A stretch of 64,000 nt of DNA, taken from positions 32,098 through 96,097 of the forward strand of contig CAKZOD010000044.1 of the NCBI GenBank assembly GCA_937136055.1, read 5' to 3'. This document shows positions 37,174 through 47,378 of this stretch, piece after piece. A model generated the notes under the pieces. It saw only the letters and a program-made list of their open reading frames with translations. It made no database searches and was not told where the DNA came from. Numbering within the stretch: the first letter of the stretch is position 1; the number at the start of each line of letters is the position of its first letter. Made by a program: the position numbers and the translations under genes. This DNA is from an uncultured Oceanospirillaceae bacterium (GTDB lineage Bacteria > Pseudomonadota > Gammaproteobacteria > Pseudomonadales > Balneatricaceae).

Positions 37174-39816
37174 TTACTCGCTAGGCTCAGCTTCTGAGCT
37201 TGACGAATCATCCGTACTATCTACTGAAATAGCCTCTGTTTCTGCGTTTTCATTCACGCCTTCAACTATTTCTTCGGCTTCTTCTTCAGTTGGCTCTTCA
37301 ATACGTGCAATACCGACTAAGCTTTCACCTTCGACAACACGAATCAAACGCACACCTTGAGTGTTACGACCTAACACACCAATCTCACTTGTGCGAGTAC
37401 GAACCATAGTGCCCTGATCACTGATAAGCATGACATCATCACCACTAAAGACCTGAACAGCACCGGCTAACGCGCCGTTTCTGTCTGTGCACTGCTGGCC
37501 GATAACACCTTGGTTACCACGGCCCTTACAAGGGAAGTCAGATACTTCTGTCTGTTTACCAAAGCCACGCTCAGATGCAGTAAGAATCTTTCCGTCTTCT
37601 TTAGGGATAATAAGAGAGATAACCTTAACGCCATCATGCATCTTAACACCACGTACACCACGCGCTGTTCTGCCCATTGCACGTACATCACCTTCATGGA
37701 AACGCGCCGCTTTACCTGCGCTTGTTACCAATAGAATATCATTATCCCCTTCGGTAATTGCCGCGCCGATCAACGCATCATCTTCTAACAAATCAACGGC
37801 GATCAGACCGGAACTACGAGGTCTTGCAAAGTTTACTAATGATGTTTTCTTAACGGTACCACTCGCGGTCGCCATAAAGACAAATCTATCTTCAGAGTAT
37901 TCATTGACCGGTAGTATTGTCGAAATTCTTTCACCTTCAGCCAACGGTAGGATGTTGATGATTGGTCGGCCTCTTGCGATGCGCGAAGCAACTGGAATCT
38001 CAAACACTTTAAGCCAGTAAACTTTACCTAAGTTACTGAAACACAAGATAGTATCGTGAGTATTTGCTATTAAAAGATGCTCGACAAAATCTTCATCTTT
38101 TACTGCTGTAACAGATTTACCTTTACCGCCACGACGCTGCGCTTGGTAATCGGTCAATGGCTGAGTTTTCGCATAACCACCGTGAGAAATAGTCACAACC
38201 ATATCTTCTTCTGTGATTAAATCAGCAACCGTTAGGTCTTGTTTAGACGCAATAATTTCTGTTTTACGATCATCGCCGTACTCTTCAATAACAGCGCGTA
38301 ACTCTTCGCGAATCACATTCATCAATACTTCGTAAGAGCCAAGAATTTCTAAGAAGCCAGCAATTTGCACTAATAGATCAGCATATTCAGCAATCAGCTT
38401 CTCATGCTCTAAGCCTGTTAAGCGATGTAAACGTAAATCTAATATCGCTTGCGCTTGTACTGGTGATAAGTGATATTTACCTTCACGCATACCGTATTGA
38501 TCTTCAAGATCATCCGGACGACATGCATGCTCACCCGCTGTTGCCAACATATCAGTGACCGAACCTGGATCCCAAGCATGTGCAATTAAGCGATCTTTCG
38601 CATCGGCAGGTGACTGGGATGTTTTGATCATTTCGATCACAGGGTCAATATTTGCTAATGCAATCGCTAAGCCTTCTAAAACATGGCCACGTTCACGCGC
38701 TTTGCGAAGCAAATAAACCGTTCTGCGAGTAACAACTTCACGACGATGACGCACAAAGTTAAATAGCATGTCCTTAAGGTTTAACACCTTAGGCTGACCA
38801 TCGACAAGTGCCACCATATTAATACCAAATACACCTTCCATTTGCGTTTGTGCAAATAGGTTATTGGCAATAACTTCAGGCACTTCGCCGCGGCGAAGTT
38901 CGATAACAATACGCATACCATCTTTATCAGACTCGTCGCGTAATTCCGTTATCCCTTCCAGCTTTTTATCTTTTACAAGCTCTGCAATTTTCTCAATTAA
39001 ACGCGCTTTGTTTAATTGATAAGGAATTTCAGTAACAACAATGGCTTGTTTACCTGCTGCGTTAACATCCTCAACATGGTACTTCGAGCGAATATAAATA
39101 CGCCCACGACCAGTACGGTATGCTAGCAAGATTCCTGCGCGGCCATTAATGATGGCACCTGTTGGAAAATCAGGCCCTGGAATATGCTCCATTAAACCAT
39201 CAATATCGATCTCGGGATTGTCGATCAACGCTAAACAACCATTGACGACTTCCGTTAAGTTGTGTGGCGGAATATTCGTCGCCATACCCACTGCGATACC
39301 TGATGAACCATTGAGTAATAAATTGGGTAAACGCGTTGGTAACACATCCGGAATTTGGATAGTTCCATCGTAGTTTGGAACATAATCAACGGTTTCTTTG
39401 TCTAAATCAGCTAATAAATCGTGCGATATTTTGCGCATACGTATTTCGGTATAACGCATCGCCGCTGCTGAATCTCCATCAACAGAGCCAAAGTTTCCTT
39501 GTCCATCAACCAACATATAACGCATAGAGAAATCTTGCGCCATTCTGACAATAGTATCGTAAACCGCAATATCACCATGGGGGTGATATTTACCTATTAC
39601 ATCACCAACCACACGGGCAGATTTTAGATAGGGTTTATTCCAGTCGTTTTTCAATTCGTTCATTGCGAATAAAACACGACGGTGAACAGGCTTCAAGCCA
39701 TCTCGAACATCTGGAAGTGCACGGCCTACTATTACTGACATCGCATAATCAAGATAAGATTGACGCATCTCATCTTCAATATTTACCGGCGAAACTTGTT
39801 TTGCTAAATCAACCAT
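37174..39816 (-). CDS. gyrA: DNA gyrase subunit A (Ile at position 83)
   Basis: Catalytic cleavage-religation subunit of DNA gyrase. The winged-helix domain with active-site Tyr (AAMRYTE, Y121), the coiled-coil, the GyrA-box QRRGGKG and the beta-pinwheel C-terminus are present, plus an acidic tail rich in Glu and Ser; 880 residues. In the quinolone-resistance region the sequence is [10 protein letters not shown]: position 83, Ser in E. coli, is Ile (codon ATT at 39570-39568); Asp87 is kept. AAGGA precedes ATG. The upstream minus-strand TACAAT (plus 39946-39951) with a GC-rich discriminator is a candidate -10 box. Confidence 0.97.
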   Translation of the reverse strand: MVDLAKQVSPVNIEDEMRQSYLDYAMSVIVGRALPDVRDGLKPVHRRVLFAMNELKNDWNKPYLKSARVVGDVIGKYHPHGDIAVYDTIVRMAQDFSMRYMLVDGQGNFGSVDGDSAAAMRYTEIRMRKISHDLLADLDKETVDYVPNYDGTIQIPDVLPTRLPNLLLNGSSGIAVGMATNIPPHNLTEVVNGCLALIDNPEIDIDGLMEHIPGPDFPTGAIINGRAGILLAYRTGRGRIYIRSKYHVEDVNAAGKQAIVVTEIPYQLNKARLIEKIAELVKDKKLEGITELRDESDKDGMRIVIELRRGEVPEVIANNLFAQTQMEGVFGINMVALVDGQPKVLNLKDMLFNFVRHRREVVTRRTVYLLRKARERGHVLEGLAIALANIDPVIEMIKTSQSPADAKDRLIAHAWDPGSVTDMLATAGEHACRPDDLEDQYGMREGKYHLSPVQAQAILDLRLHRLTGLEHEKLIAEYADLLVQIAGFLEILGSYEVLMNVIREELRAVIEEYGDDRKTEIIASKQDLTVADLITEEDMVVTISHGGYAKTQPLTDYQAQRRGGKGKSVTAVKDEDFVEHLLIANTHDTILCFSNLGKVYWLKVFEIPVASRIARGRPIINILPLAEGERISTILPVNEYSEDRFVFMATASGTVKKTSLVNFARPRSSGLIAVDLLEDDALIGAAITEGDNDILLVTSAGKAARFHEGDVRAMGRTARGVRGVKMHDGVKVISLIIPKEDGKILTASERGFGKQTEVSDFPCKGRGNQGVIGQQCTDRNGALAGAVQVFSGDDVMLISDQGTMVRTRTSEIGVLGRNTQGVRLIRVVEGESLVGIARIEEPTEEEAEEIVEGVNENAETEAISVDSTDDSSSSEAEPSE

Positions 39817-40234
39817 AAATCGCAGTTTTCCTTGATTGGTCTTTGATTTTTAAATTTCGAACAGCCCAGTGTCTTCTCGCTCTATACAAATAAACAAGCC
39901 AAAACTAATGACACTTAATGCTAGGGGGCTATTTTTAACCGCGAGATTGTATCACAAATTTAGCGCACAAACACTGCACTAAACAAGGTATCAGAAAAAA
40001 GAAATTAATATTTAAAATCATACTGTTATTAAGCTACAACTGCGTATTCAAAAATCGAGTGATGCTTTTTCAAACAAAGCAAAAGAAAATAAACGCACAG
40101 CAAAAACGCAAACAGATGGGAATACCAAAAAACGGCTCTGAAATTAATTACATTTTGTAACAACAGCTATTTTTAAAGCAGCATACAAATAATTAATAAT
40201 ATGATTAAAAAAACTAAAGAATGGAAAATTGGAA
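39817..40234. other. Intergenic region between gyrA and the SRP RNA gene
   Basis: About 418 nt, AT-rich, no credible gene. It contains the gyrA promoter and the 3' flank of the SRP RNA, where a T-run on the minus strand (A-run 40207-40213 on plus) probably ends that transcript. Confidence 0.55.
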
Positions 40235-40342
40235 GCAGTTCCGCCAGCCGCATCCCGGCACACGAAGAAATCGCTGTGGCTGCTCCCTTCCAGGCCTGAC
40301 CAGGTTCACGACGTTTCGTTGCGGGAGGACCGACAGAACTAC
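40235..40342 (-). ncRNA. ffs: 4.5S RNA of the signal recognition particle (small type)
   Basis: The minus strand shows the highly conserved SRP core: an AGGCCTGGAAGGGAGCAGCC stretch (GGAAGGGAGCA tetraloop/symmetric-loop region), then GTGTGCCGGGATG on the returning arm and TCCTCCCGCAACG on the outgoing arm, forming the single long hairpin of the bacterial 4.5S RNA. The ends pair as AGTTCTGTCGG with CTGGCGGAACT. Together with Ffh it delivers membrane proteins to the translocon. The exact 5' end is uncertain because the promoter lies about 40 nt further upstream, so a precursor is probably processed. Confidence 0.93.
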
Positions 40343-40385
40343 CATAGTTCGGCGATACACCGTTCCCCTCAATGAGAGAGCGCGC

Positions 40386-40413
40386 AGTATAACAGCCTAA
40401 AATAAGATTGCAA
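40386..40413 (-). promoter_or_regulatory. Promoter of the 4.5S RNA
   Basis: On the minus strand TTGCAA (40413-40408) and TATACT (40391-40386) are separated by 16 nt and followed by GCGCGC, the GC-rich discriminator typical of growth-rate-controlled stable RNA genes. Confidence 0.75.
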
Positions 40414-40497
40414 AAAGTATTTCCCACTCTTTAAGATTTATTTATTTAACGACCAACAAAGCCTAATTTTCAACCAACAACCTCTTGGTTTTGAACG

Positions 40498-41418
40498 TTA
40501 TTTAGCCTGCTTGCAAGCGAGCAACTTCTCTTTTATCCACTGGTACATTGGATCATTATGAAATCGCGCATGCCAGAATAATCGAAATTCAACATTGGGA
40601 TTATGAATTTGCTCTGGTAACGCCTTAATCGCTACCTCTCGACCTACTAAAGATTTTTTTATTAACTGCAAAGGCAGCATAAAAATAATATCAGTTTTCT
40701 CACAGTAGTTAACGACAGACTTAAAGTCAGAGACTCGTATTACCACGTCACGCTTGAGCCCCAATGTCTGCAAATAACTATCTAAAAAGGTCGAGCCTTT
40801 CCCCGTAATTGCAACATAGCCATGCTTGGCGTTTAAGTAGTCTTGCATTGTTATCTGCTTACCACTTAACGGGTGATGCTTACCCATGACAATAACTAAC
40901 TCAGACTCTCCAATAACACTTGAATGGATATTCTCCTGATCAAACTCTAAATCAAACCCTGAGACCACATAATCCACTCGCCCTTTAGATAATTGCTCAA
41001 AGTAATCAGCTTGGGACACCGATACTTCAAATTTCAGTTTAGGTGCAATTTTATGCACTTCACCGACAAATTTGGGCATATCAATCCATGCATCTAAATC
41101 CACACCTGCAAATCTCAGGGCTCCCTGACTTTTTGTCGCATCGAACTCAGGCGCATGTATCAAAGTTGAAAGCCCTTGCAAGGTCACTGACAACTCTGTT
41201 GCTATCTTACTTGCTCTACTTGATAAGCTATAACCCTCTGCCCCTCTTACTAATAAAGGATCATTAAACAGCACGCGCAAACGCTGCAATGCCCGACTCA
41301 CTGCCGACTGACTCATATGCAACCTTTCTGCTGCTTGAGTCACATGCTGCTCCTCTAACAGAGCTTCCAATACTGTTAATAAATTCAAATCAACCGATCT
41401 CAAATTCACTTTACGCAT
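40498..41418 (-). CDS. LysR-family transcriptional regulator
   Basis: N-terminal winged helix with DLNLLTVLEALLEEQHVTQAAERLHMSQSAVSRALQRL (helix-turn-helix about residues 20-45), followed by a periplasmic-binding-protein-like effector domain; about 306 residues. The sub-group resembles NodD/LeuO-like LysR proteins (LRSVDLNLL start). ATG 41418 with AAAGG 11 nt upstream is preferred over the longer frame at 41475. It is divergent from the cytochrome b561-yceI pair, a usual arrangement for a LysR target, but neither effector nor target is shown by sequence. Confidence 0.92.
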   Translation of the reverse strand: MRKVNLRSVDLNLLTVLEALLEEQHVTQAAERLHMSQSAVSRALQRLRVLFNDPLLVRGAEGYSLSSRASKIATELSVTLQGLSTLIHAPEFDATKSQGALRFAGVDLDAWIDMPKFVGEVHKIAPKLKFEVSVSQADYFEQLSKGRVDYVVSGFDLEFDQENIHSSVIGESELVIVMGKHHPLSGKQITMQDYLNAKHGYVAITGKGSTFLDSYLQTLGLKRDVVIRVSDFKSVVNYCEKTDIIFMLPLQLIKKSLVGREVAIKALPEQIHNPNVEFRLFWHARFHNDPMYQWIKEKLLACKQAK

Positions 41419-41649
41419 GATAATTATAACCTTTATGCATTTGACGCTTAAATAGTATCGAATTACAGTTAGCACATCTAGCTTATATATATCCGTAACG
41501 CCTAAATTTCAGCTATAAGAAGGTAACGTAAACAATCGTTTAAAAATTGCAATTAACAAGAAACTAAATAAGAATTATTCAATCGAAGAGAAACCAGTAA
41601 CTTCCCAATGAAATTGCTCACTCTTTTTAGAACCTTTTAATGGATCAAT

Positions 41650-42219
41650 ATGCGCTTTATTAGCAACTTTAAAAATAACCAGTCCAGCTTTGGCTGGGTC
41701 GCAATTATCACCCACTGGCTATTAGCCATTTTAATTATTGGCTTGTATTTTCTCGGTGATTACATGATTGATCTTGGTTATTACGATCAATGGTATACCT
41801 TGGCACCAAAGATACATGAAGCAGTTGGAATATTGGTTTTAGCATTTATGGTTTTTCGCATTATTTGGCGAAGAACGAACATTGAACCAACACCCCCTGC
41901 GAGCAATTCCAAGCTCGTCAATTTAGCCAGCAAAATTGCTCATTCAGTAATCTACATACTAACCTTTGTAATTTTAATTTCAGGCTTGCTTATCTCTTTT
42001 GCGGGAGGACAAGGTCTTGAAATCTTCGATTGGTTTACGATTCCAGGCCCTGCTGAATTTTTTGAAAACCAAGCATCGACAGCAGGCGAAATACATGAAC
42101 TTGCTGCTCTTGCACTCATGGCTTTAGTTATATTGCATGCTCTAGCTGCTTTTAAACACCACTTTATTGATAAAGACACTACGCTTAGCAACATGCTGGG
42201 CATTAAGGAGAAACAATGA
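41650..42219 (+). CDS. Cytochrome b561-family membrane protein
   Basis: Four-helix inner-membrane di-heme b cytochrome of 189 residues. Candidate heme-ligand histidines are seen in AIITHWLLAI, PKIHEAVG, IAHSVIYIL and LHALAAFKHHF. E. coli CybB acts as superoxide:ubiquinone oxidoreductase; that function is a family inference. The gene ends in an ATGA overlap with yceI, the common cybB-yceI coupling. Confidence 0.92.
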   Translation: MRFISNFKNNQSSFGWVAIITHWLLAILIIGLYFLGDYMIDLGYYDQWYTLAPKIHEAVGILVLAFMVFRIIWRRTNIEPTPPASNSKLVNLASKIAHSVIYILTFVILISGLLISFAGGQGLEIFDWFTIPGPAEFFENQASTAGEIHELAALALMALVILHALAAFKHHFIDKDTTLSNMLGIKEKQ

Positions 42220-42803
42220 AAACACTTATTAAAAACACTGTTCTAGCAACAGGAATCGCTGTAATGAGCAGCTCTGCATTCGCGGCTGATTACATGATTG
42301 ACGCAAGCTCAGCTGGCGCACATGCTCAAATAGATGTTGCTGTAAGCCATTTAGGCATCAGCTACTCAAAAGGACGCTTCAACAATTTCGAAGGCACACT
42401 TAGCTACGACAAGAATAAGCCAAACGATTCAAAAGTGAGCGTGACAATTGACACAGCTAGCTTTGACTCTAACCATGCTAAACGTGATAAACACGTTAAG
42501 AGCGGTGATTTCTTAGATGTTGCTAAATACCCAGAAGCTACCTTCAATAGCACAAAGATCACAGACAAAGGCAACAACATGCTTTCTGTGACAGGAGATT
42601 TCACACTACACGGCCAAACTAAGTCAATTACATTTGACGCTAAAAAGCTTGGTGAAGGAAATGACCCATGGGGCGGCTACCGTGTAGGTTTTGAAGCCAA
42701 CACTGCTCTTAAATTCTCTGATTTTGGCATCGATGCTAAAGGAAAAATTGGCACTGACGAATTCAAACTTAACTTCTTCGTTGAAGGCGTCAAAAAGTCT
42801 TAA
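42216..42803 (+). CDS. yceI: YceI-family periplasmic lipocalin-like protein
   Basis: Exported protein with signal peptide (MKTLIKNTVLATG, cleavage at AFA-ADY) and a YceI beta-barrel that in homologues binds isoprenoid quinone-like lipids. Signatures: HAQIDVAVSHLGISYSKGRF, VTIDTASFDSNHAKRDKHVK, VTGDFTLHGQTKSITFD and DFGIDAKGKIGTDEFKL. 195 residues as usual. GGAG lies 6 nt before the ATG, which overlaps the cytochrome b561 stop. A perfect 13-bp stem follows. Confidence 0.93.
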   Translation: MKTLIKNTVLATGIAVMSSSAFAADYMIDASSAGAHAQIDVAVSHLGISYSKGRFNNFEGTLSYDKNKPNDSKVSVTIDTASFDSNHAKRDKHVKSGDFLDVAKYPEATFNSTKITDKGNNMLSVTGDFTLHGQTKSITFDAKKLGEGNDPWGGYRVGFEANTALKFSDFGIDAKGKIGTDEFKLNFFVEGVKKS

Positions 42804-42811
42804 TTGATTTC

Positions 42812-42838
42812 CTCCCTTAATGCTCAGCATTAAGGGAG
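42812..42838 (+). terminator. Near-perfect palindrome after yceI
   Basis: CTCCCTTAATGCT (42812-42824) and AGCATTAAGGGAG (42826-42838) are fully complementary with one base between them. It begins 9 nt after the yceI stop. No T-tract follows, so it may be an mRNA-stabilising stem or a factor-assisted terminator. Confidence 0.6.
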
Positions 42839-42986
42839 CTCCCTCCCCTCTCATCGACACTTCTAAAAACACTAGCTGTAAGCAATCCCCTTCAGTAAAA
42901 TACTCTCAATTCCATTTCATTGATAATATCCACCCTATTTAATAGTTAAAATAAGGTAGCGATAGATAAAGCTTAGAGATTAAAAA

Positions 42987-43346
42987 ATGTTATATGTGCT
43001 TCCCGATTCCGCAGGCGATATATTAGTCGTGCAAGCGACGCAATCCCTTACCCAAACAGATTATCAAACCACTTTTATAGAACAAATACGCAAGCAGTTA
43101 AAGCCAGGCCACAAACTAAGGGTAATGCTATATTTAGATCACGCGTTAACAGATATCGATAAAGACTCTGACTGGCAGCCAGAGAAGCTTTTTAAGCACT
43201 GCGATGCCACCATCTTGAGAATGGCAATCGTAGCGGATACTAGCTGGCTAGAATGGGCAAATGAATTTGACAGCAAACGAGTAAGTCACTTCCCTGTCAG
43301 TAAATTTCTTGAGGCTTTACACTGGCTGGATGAATCCGACATATAA
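42987..43346 (+). CDS. SpoIIAA-like (STAS-related) protein
   Basis: 119-residue soluble protein matching the SpoIIAA-like family: N-terminal strand MLYVLPDSAGDILVVQATQSLTQTDY, central LRVMLYLDHALTDI and a C-terminal segment FDSKRVSHFPVSKFLEALHWL resembling the family's terminal A..W motif. No membrane segment. Family members have no agreed function; some bind lipid-like ligands. It is monocistronic, followed by a small CCTGCT/AGCAGG hairpin (43367-43386). Confidence 0.75.
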   Translation: MLYVLPDSAGDILVVQATQSLTQTDYQTTFIEQIRKQLKPGHKLRVMLYLDHALTDIDKDSDWQPEKLFKHCDATILRMAIVADTSWLEWANEFDSKRVSHFPVSKFLEALHWLDESDI

Positions 43347-43490
43347 ACTCAAACATGGGGTTATTTCCTGCTCAATATTAAGCAGGGGCAATCTGAAATT
43401 CTAAGACTTTACTTTTAGCCTTTTAATGCAGGCTAACCGTTGCAACGCTCACTAAACTCTTAATGAATAATGAGCGTCGCACATTTCAAT

Positions 43491-45227
43491 TTACGCTATA
43501 TGTTTAACATCAAATTTCACGCATTCTTTAAACACATGCTGCTCGCATTGCTCACAAATACTTTGATTAAGGTGCGGAAAAATACTTTCAATTGCAGCTT
43601 TTTTACTTTCAAAGAACTGATTTTCTCGAAGCGCCGGTGTCAACCCTAACTTAAAAGCCCTCTCTTTCACATTTGGCTTCATTGCAAAGAAATATAACCC
43701 ACCACCTTTAGCTTTTAACTTTCTATCCAGACCAATTAATAAATCCGTGCCACTCAAATCAATGAAGTTAATACCTCCACAAATAATTAACACCCGGTTG
43801 CCCCCTGGATCTGCCAACACATTCTCTATTCTATTTTGAATATGATTAACAGAGCCAAAGTAGATAGACATATCAACACGTAGCACTTTTAGCTGTGGGC
43901 ACTGCTGACCACCTTCTTTTTTAGCTTCGATAAAACGGTGCTGCTTCACATTAAGAGACATTTCAGTAATTTCTGGTGTAGAAGTTTTAGCTAAAAAGAG
44001 AATGAGCGACATCATCACTCCCAAATAGATAGCAAATTCTAACTCTAAAAATAGTGTCGAGAAAAAAGTTATCAATAACACTGAAGATTCAGACCTACTG
44101 GTTTTTAAAATTTTCTTTATATGAACAAAGTCAACCAAGTTATAGGCAACCAACAGAATCACGCCACCCATCGCAGCCACTGGTAAATACGCAGTTAAAG
44201 GTGCAACCAGCAATACGATGATCAACAAAAAGATAGCAGCAAAAATCGCTGATAGTCCAGATTTAGCGCCTGCTGAGTAGTTAACTCCCGATCGTGTAAA
44301 AGACCCAGAGCCTGCATAACACGAGAAGAAACTCCCCACCATATTTGAAAGGCCCTGACCTAAGAACTCTTGGTTCGGGTAAATTCTTTGTTGAGACTTT
44401 ATTGCTATCGCCCGGCTGATAGATACCGCTTCAATCAAACCTAAGAGCGCTATCGCAAAGGCTTCAGGGGCGAGCATTTGCAAAGTAGACAGAGAAAAGT
44501 CTGGCATCGATAGAGGCGGTATTCCAGCAGGAATTTCACCGACTAACGCTATCCCTGAATCATTACCTATCGCTAGTGCAATAAAGCTCCCCACTGCCAT
44601 AGCAATTAGCAAGTTAGGTATTTTAGGGAAGAACTTTTTCGCTAAAATAGCAACGATCAATGTACCCACGCCAACAGTGAATACTGCAAAGTTGATCTGA
44701 TCAATATCGAGGAATATGTGCTGCCAACTGGCAAAGAAAGACAGCCCTTTCTCTGTAAACACACCGGTAATATGCGGCAGCTGGCTAGTTGCAATTAAAA
44801 TTGCAGCACCTGCTGTAAAACCTATTACAACAGTATGAGAGACAAAATCGACCAGCTTTCCCAGCCGCGCCAAACCAAAACCAAGCTGATAAACACCCGC
44901 CAGTAAAGTCAGCGTTAATGCCATTGAAACAAATTGCTCACTACCAGGTTCTGCATAGCCGGAGATAGCAGAAAATACTACGATCGAAATGGCTGTAGTC
45001 GGCCCTGAAATCAAATGCCGTGACGAGCCAAATAACGCAGCAATAATAGGCGTTACCATTGCGGTATATAACCCATATTGAGGAGGCATACCAGCAATAG
45101 TAGCAAAGGCAACACCTTGCGGCAGAACAATAACAGCACCAGTAAGACCCGCAAAAAAGTCGGCTTTAACATCACTTATTGTTAAACACCGAAACCATGC
45201 GAGAAATGGCAAAAAACGATTATGCAT
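43491..45227 (-). CDS. SulP-family anion transporter with STAS domain
   Basis: Inner-membrane transporter of the SLC26/SulP family (578 residues): 12-14 membrane segments including the signature GLTGAVIVLPQGVAFATIAGMPPQYGLY region and SGPTTAISIVVFSA, followed by a cytoplasmic STAS domain (about 435-555, GGINFIDLSGTDLL). The extreme C-terminus carries a cysteine cluster (SICEQCEQHVFKEC). Bacterial members carry sulfate, bicarbonate or dicarboxylates; there is no adjacent carbonic anhydrase or sulfate gene to decide. AGG 7 nt before ATG. Confidence 0.92.
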   Translation of the reverse strand: MHNRFLPFLAWFRCLTISDVKADFFAGLTGAVIVLPQGVAFATIAGMPPQYGLYTAMVTPIIAALFGSSRHLISGPTTAISIVVFSAISGYAEPGSEQFVSMALTLTLLAGVYQLGFGLARLGKLVDFVSHTVVIGFTAGAAILIATSQLPHITGVFTEKGLSFFASWQHIFLDIDQINFAVFTVGVGTLIVAILAKKFFPKIPNLLIAMAVGSFIALAIGNDSGIALVGEIPAGIPPLSMPDFSLSTLQMLAPEAFAIALLGLIEAVSISRAIAIKSQQRIYPNQEFLGQGLSNMVGSFFSCYAGSGSFTRSGVNYSAGAKSGLSAIFAAIFLLIIVLLVAPLTAYLPVAAMGGVILLVAYNLVDFVHIKKILKTSRSESSVLLITFFSTLFLELEFAIYLGVMMSLILFLAKTSTPEITEMSLNVKQHRFIEAKKEGGQQCPQLKVLRVDMSIYFGSVNHIQNRIENVLADPGGNRVLIICGGINFIDLSGTDLLIGLDRKLKAKGGGLYFFAMKPNVKERAFKLGLTPALRENQFFESKKAAIESIFPHLNQSICEQCEQHVFKECVKFDVKHIA

Positions 45228-45497
45228 TTATTAACCTAACACAGAAGAAAGCGAATGGAACAATTCTACAACCAGCCTTTGATTATGCTTACTAATCAAC
45301 AAGATAAGACAGTCAATCTGTTTTACCAGAAAAGCATAGAATTTGACTGGCGTATTAAACGCTAATTTAATTGATTAAAACAGAACCAATTTGATTTTCT
45401 GAGGGAACCAGTAAGCATTTAAACAAGGCGAAAAAAACGTGTTTCTTTCGCGCTTTGTAATGCTATGAGAACTATGTATGAGAGACAGGAAAAAGCT

Positions 45498-45977
45498 TTA
45501 AACTATACCGCGAACGCCGATTTTAACTTGGCCATCGTCCAAAAATTGCAAAGCTTCAGCTCTTCGTTTACCGATCAATATTGGCCCGTCATCTAAGAAC
45601 AAGAAATTTTTCCAGTTTTTCTCAAACACCTGCCAATTAGTCTCAATGATATTCTCACTGTGATAACAGAAGTAAACTACTGTTTCTGGCTCCCAATTCA
45701 GTGCATCTAAAACAGCTCGCGGTAAGCCAGTTTCTTCCCCATCCCAAGCATCTTGCCACTGAACAGTCTCTGACCATGTTTGGTTTAACTTAGGCCAATC
45801 ATCCTTATGAAAAAGCTCAGAGTGATTGGCACGATTACTAATTAATTGCTGCCAAATCTGTATAGCGCTATCACTAGCAATTGGCTTTATCTTTTGTAAA
45901 TCAGTGGAATCCACAGGTAAATCTTTATGAGAAAAAAACCATCGATAACGATAGTCTTCCAAGGGGATGTAATTCAT
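45498..45977 (-). CDS. DUF2947-like cytoplasmic protein
   Basis: 159-residue soluble protein beginning MNYIPLEDYRYRWFFSHKDLP, rich in Trp and acidic residues, ending with FLDDGPILIGKRRAEALQFLDDGQVKIGVRG. It resembles the DUF2947 family of gammaproteobacterial proteins; no function is known. AAGG lies 11 nt before ATG. Monocistronic. Confidence 0.7.
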   Translation of the reverse strand: MNYIPLEDYRYRWFFSHKDLPVDSTDLQKIKPIASDSAIQIWQQLISNRANHSELFHKDDWPKLNQTWSETVQWQDAWDGEETGLPRAVLDALNWEPETVVYFCYHSENIIETNWQVFEKNWKNFLFLDDGPILIGKRRAEALQFLDDGQVKIGVRGIV

Positions 45978-46224
45978 CTATATGAATACCTTTGAAAAAA
46001 TAAGGATATTATAACTCATACTTAATAATTTTATATTCTAAGCAAGCATAAAATTATAAATATTGAATATTGAGAGCAGATAAAAAAATAGATATTTAAA
46101 AAATATTTTTGCATTAGCAAAAACTAATATTGAGACTAACGAAGACGGCGACTTTGCATCTTTAAAGCAATCAAGCCAATCAATACCTGTATTTCAGGTA
46201 GCAATCTAGGGCATAATAGCGCCC

Positions 46225-46542
46225 ATGATTAAAAGGCAGACAAAATCCGAGATTCGGGAATCACTCAGTAGCCAAGTTGATGAGTTTATCAAGCAAGGCG
46301 GTCAGATTAAAGAATTTGACCAAGGCGATAGCTCATTGATTGATGGTCGCTATGACAGAAATCAGTTTGTATACGGTTTTCCAAAGCAATCTCGTACTCC
46401 TGTGCCTGAAACAATGCAACAGATAGACCAACGCAAAACTAAAACGCCGAAAAGCTCGACACCTATAAAAACCAGACGCGTTAAAAAGATAATATACGAT
46501 GATTTTGGTGATCCACTACGAGAAATTTGGGTCGAAGAATAG
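46225..46542 (+). CDS. Small basic protein of unknown function
   Basis: 105 residues, hydrophilic, with an N-terminal helix (KSEIRESLSSQVDEFIKQGGQIKEF) and a basic C-terminus (KTRRVKKIIYDDFGDPLREIWVEE). The pattern 'helix ending FxxxGGxI' recurs in several small gammaproteobacterial regulators, but I cannot assign a family. There is no clear Shine-Dalgarno; CATAAT at 46212-46217 lies so close to the ATG that the mRNA could have a very short leader. Confidence 0.6.
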   Translation: MIKRQTKSEIRESLSSQVDEFIKQGGQIKEFDQGDSSLIDGRYDRNQFVYGFPKQSRTPVPETMQQIDQRKTKTPKSSTPIKTRRVKKIIYDDFGDPLREIWVEE

Positions 46543-46868
46543 CTTTTTATCCCCTAAAGGTTATATTTTCGAGAATAATTAGTCTTTAATAACTTCTTAA
46601 CAAAAACAAATAAACCATTAAAATCATAAAGATACACTCACCCAAAAATCAAAAACCTGTCTTAAGACAATTTTATCGATAATTTTTATATTCAACACTC
46701 CCCTTTCTTACAAAATAGCGCTATAGTGAATTGGAAGGTCAAATTTGACCATCCTTTAAAACCAAATAGAGCGAGGATTTTTTACCTTACAGCCGCAATT
46801 TTTACGGCTTAGTTCAAATAAACTGTACTTATATATTTTTGTAAAGACAGAACAGTAAGGAATAACTA
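46543..46868 (+). promoter_or_regulatory. Upstream region and leader of hpf
   Basis: 326 nt without a gene. A perfect 14-bp palindrome GGTCAAATTTGACC lies at 46737-46750. In the leader, CCTTAC (46785-46790) is complementary to GTAAGG (46855-46860), which contains the hpf Shine-Dalgarno; a second stem AGCCG (46791-46795)/CGGCT (46805-46809) sits inside. The two can form a structure that hides the ribosome site. Confidence 0.4.
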
Positions 46869-47228
46869 ATGATCATAAACATTACACATCGTAAAGATAA
46901 AGTTTCACCAGCAGTTAGAGAAAAAATTGAAGACTGGCTTCACAATAGCCAAGAGCGCTACGATATTATTACCAGTGCGCAAGTCACCATCGATACAATA
47001 GAGAGAGGCGATGAAATAGAAGCAACTTTACACACCAATGGTAAAGAAGTTTACGCCAAAACACAGGCTGCTAATTTGTTTGCAGCAATAGATTCTCTCA
47101 CCGATAAGATTGATCGCCAACTTGCCAAGGCGAAAGACAAAATGACACACAAAAAGGGCGGACCAAGACATCTGGAACCCGTGCCTGATATCCTAGAGGA
47201 TGATGAATTAGCTGAACTCGCTCACTAA
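46869..47228 (+). CDS. hpf: Ribosome hibernation promoting factor (HPF/RaiA family)
   Basis: Binds the 30S decoding site and promotes inactive 70S or 100S ribosomes in slow growth. The 119 residues form one S30AE domain: INITHRKDKVSPAVREKIEDWL, ATLHTNGKEVYAKTQAANLFAAIDSLTDKIDRQL, followed by an acidic tail. It lacks the long-HPF C-terminal domain. AAGG 8 nt before ATG. It is not next to rpoN, where short HPF is often encoded. A 10-bp hairpin follows. Confidence 0.93.
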   Translation: MIINITHRKDKVSPAVREKIEDWLHNSQERYDIITSAQVTIDTIERGDEIEATLHTNGKEVYAKTQAANLFAAIDSLTDKIDRQLAKAKDKMTHKKGGPRHLEPVPDILEDDELAELAH

Positions 47229-47239
47229 TAAATCATCTC

Positions 47240-47285
47240 GCTCCCGAAAGTGATTAGGCTCTTTTCGGGAGCAGCTTAACTTTTC
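47240..47285 (+). terminator. Terminator of hpf
   Basis: GCTCCCGAAA (47240-47249) and TTTCGGGAGC (47263-47272) form a perfect 10-bp stem with a 13-nt loop, 12 nt after the stop. The tail is only weakly T-rich (CTTTTCC). Confidence 0.75.
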
Positions 47286-47378
47286 CTTACCTCCTCCTTC
47301 CCCCTTGAAAAATCGCTATCAGAACCTACATAGATATTAATTGTTATAACGACCGTCCTTTTTATTATTAATAAAAAA

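Noticed and set aside
37487..38020. 177-codon frame antisense to gyrA
   Set aside because: Shadow of gyrA codon bias; no independent start signal.
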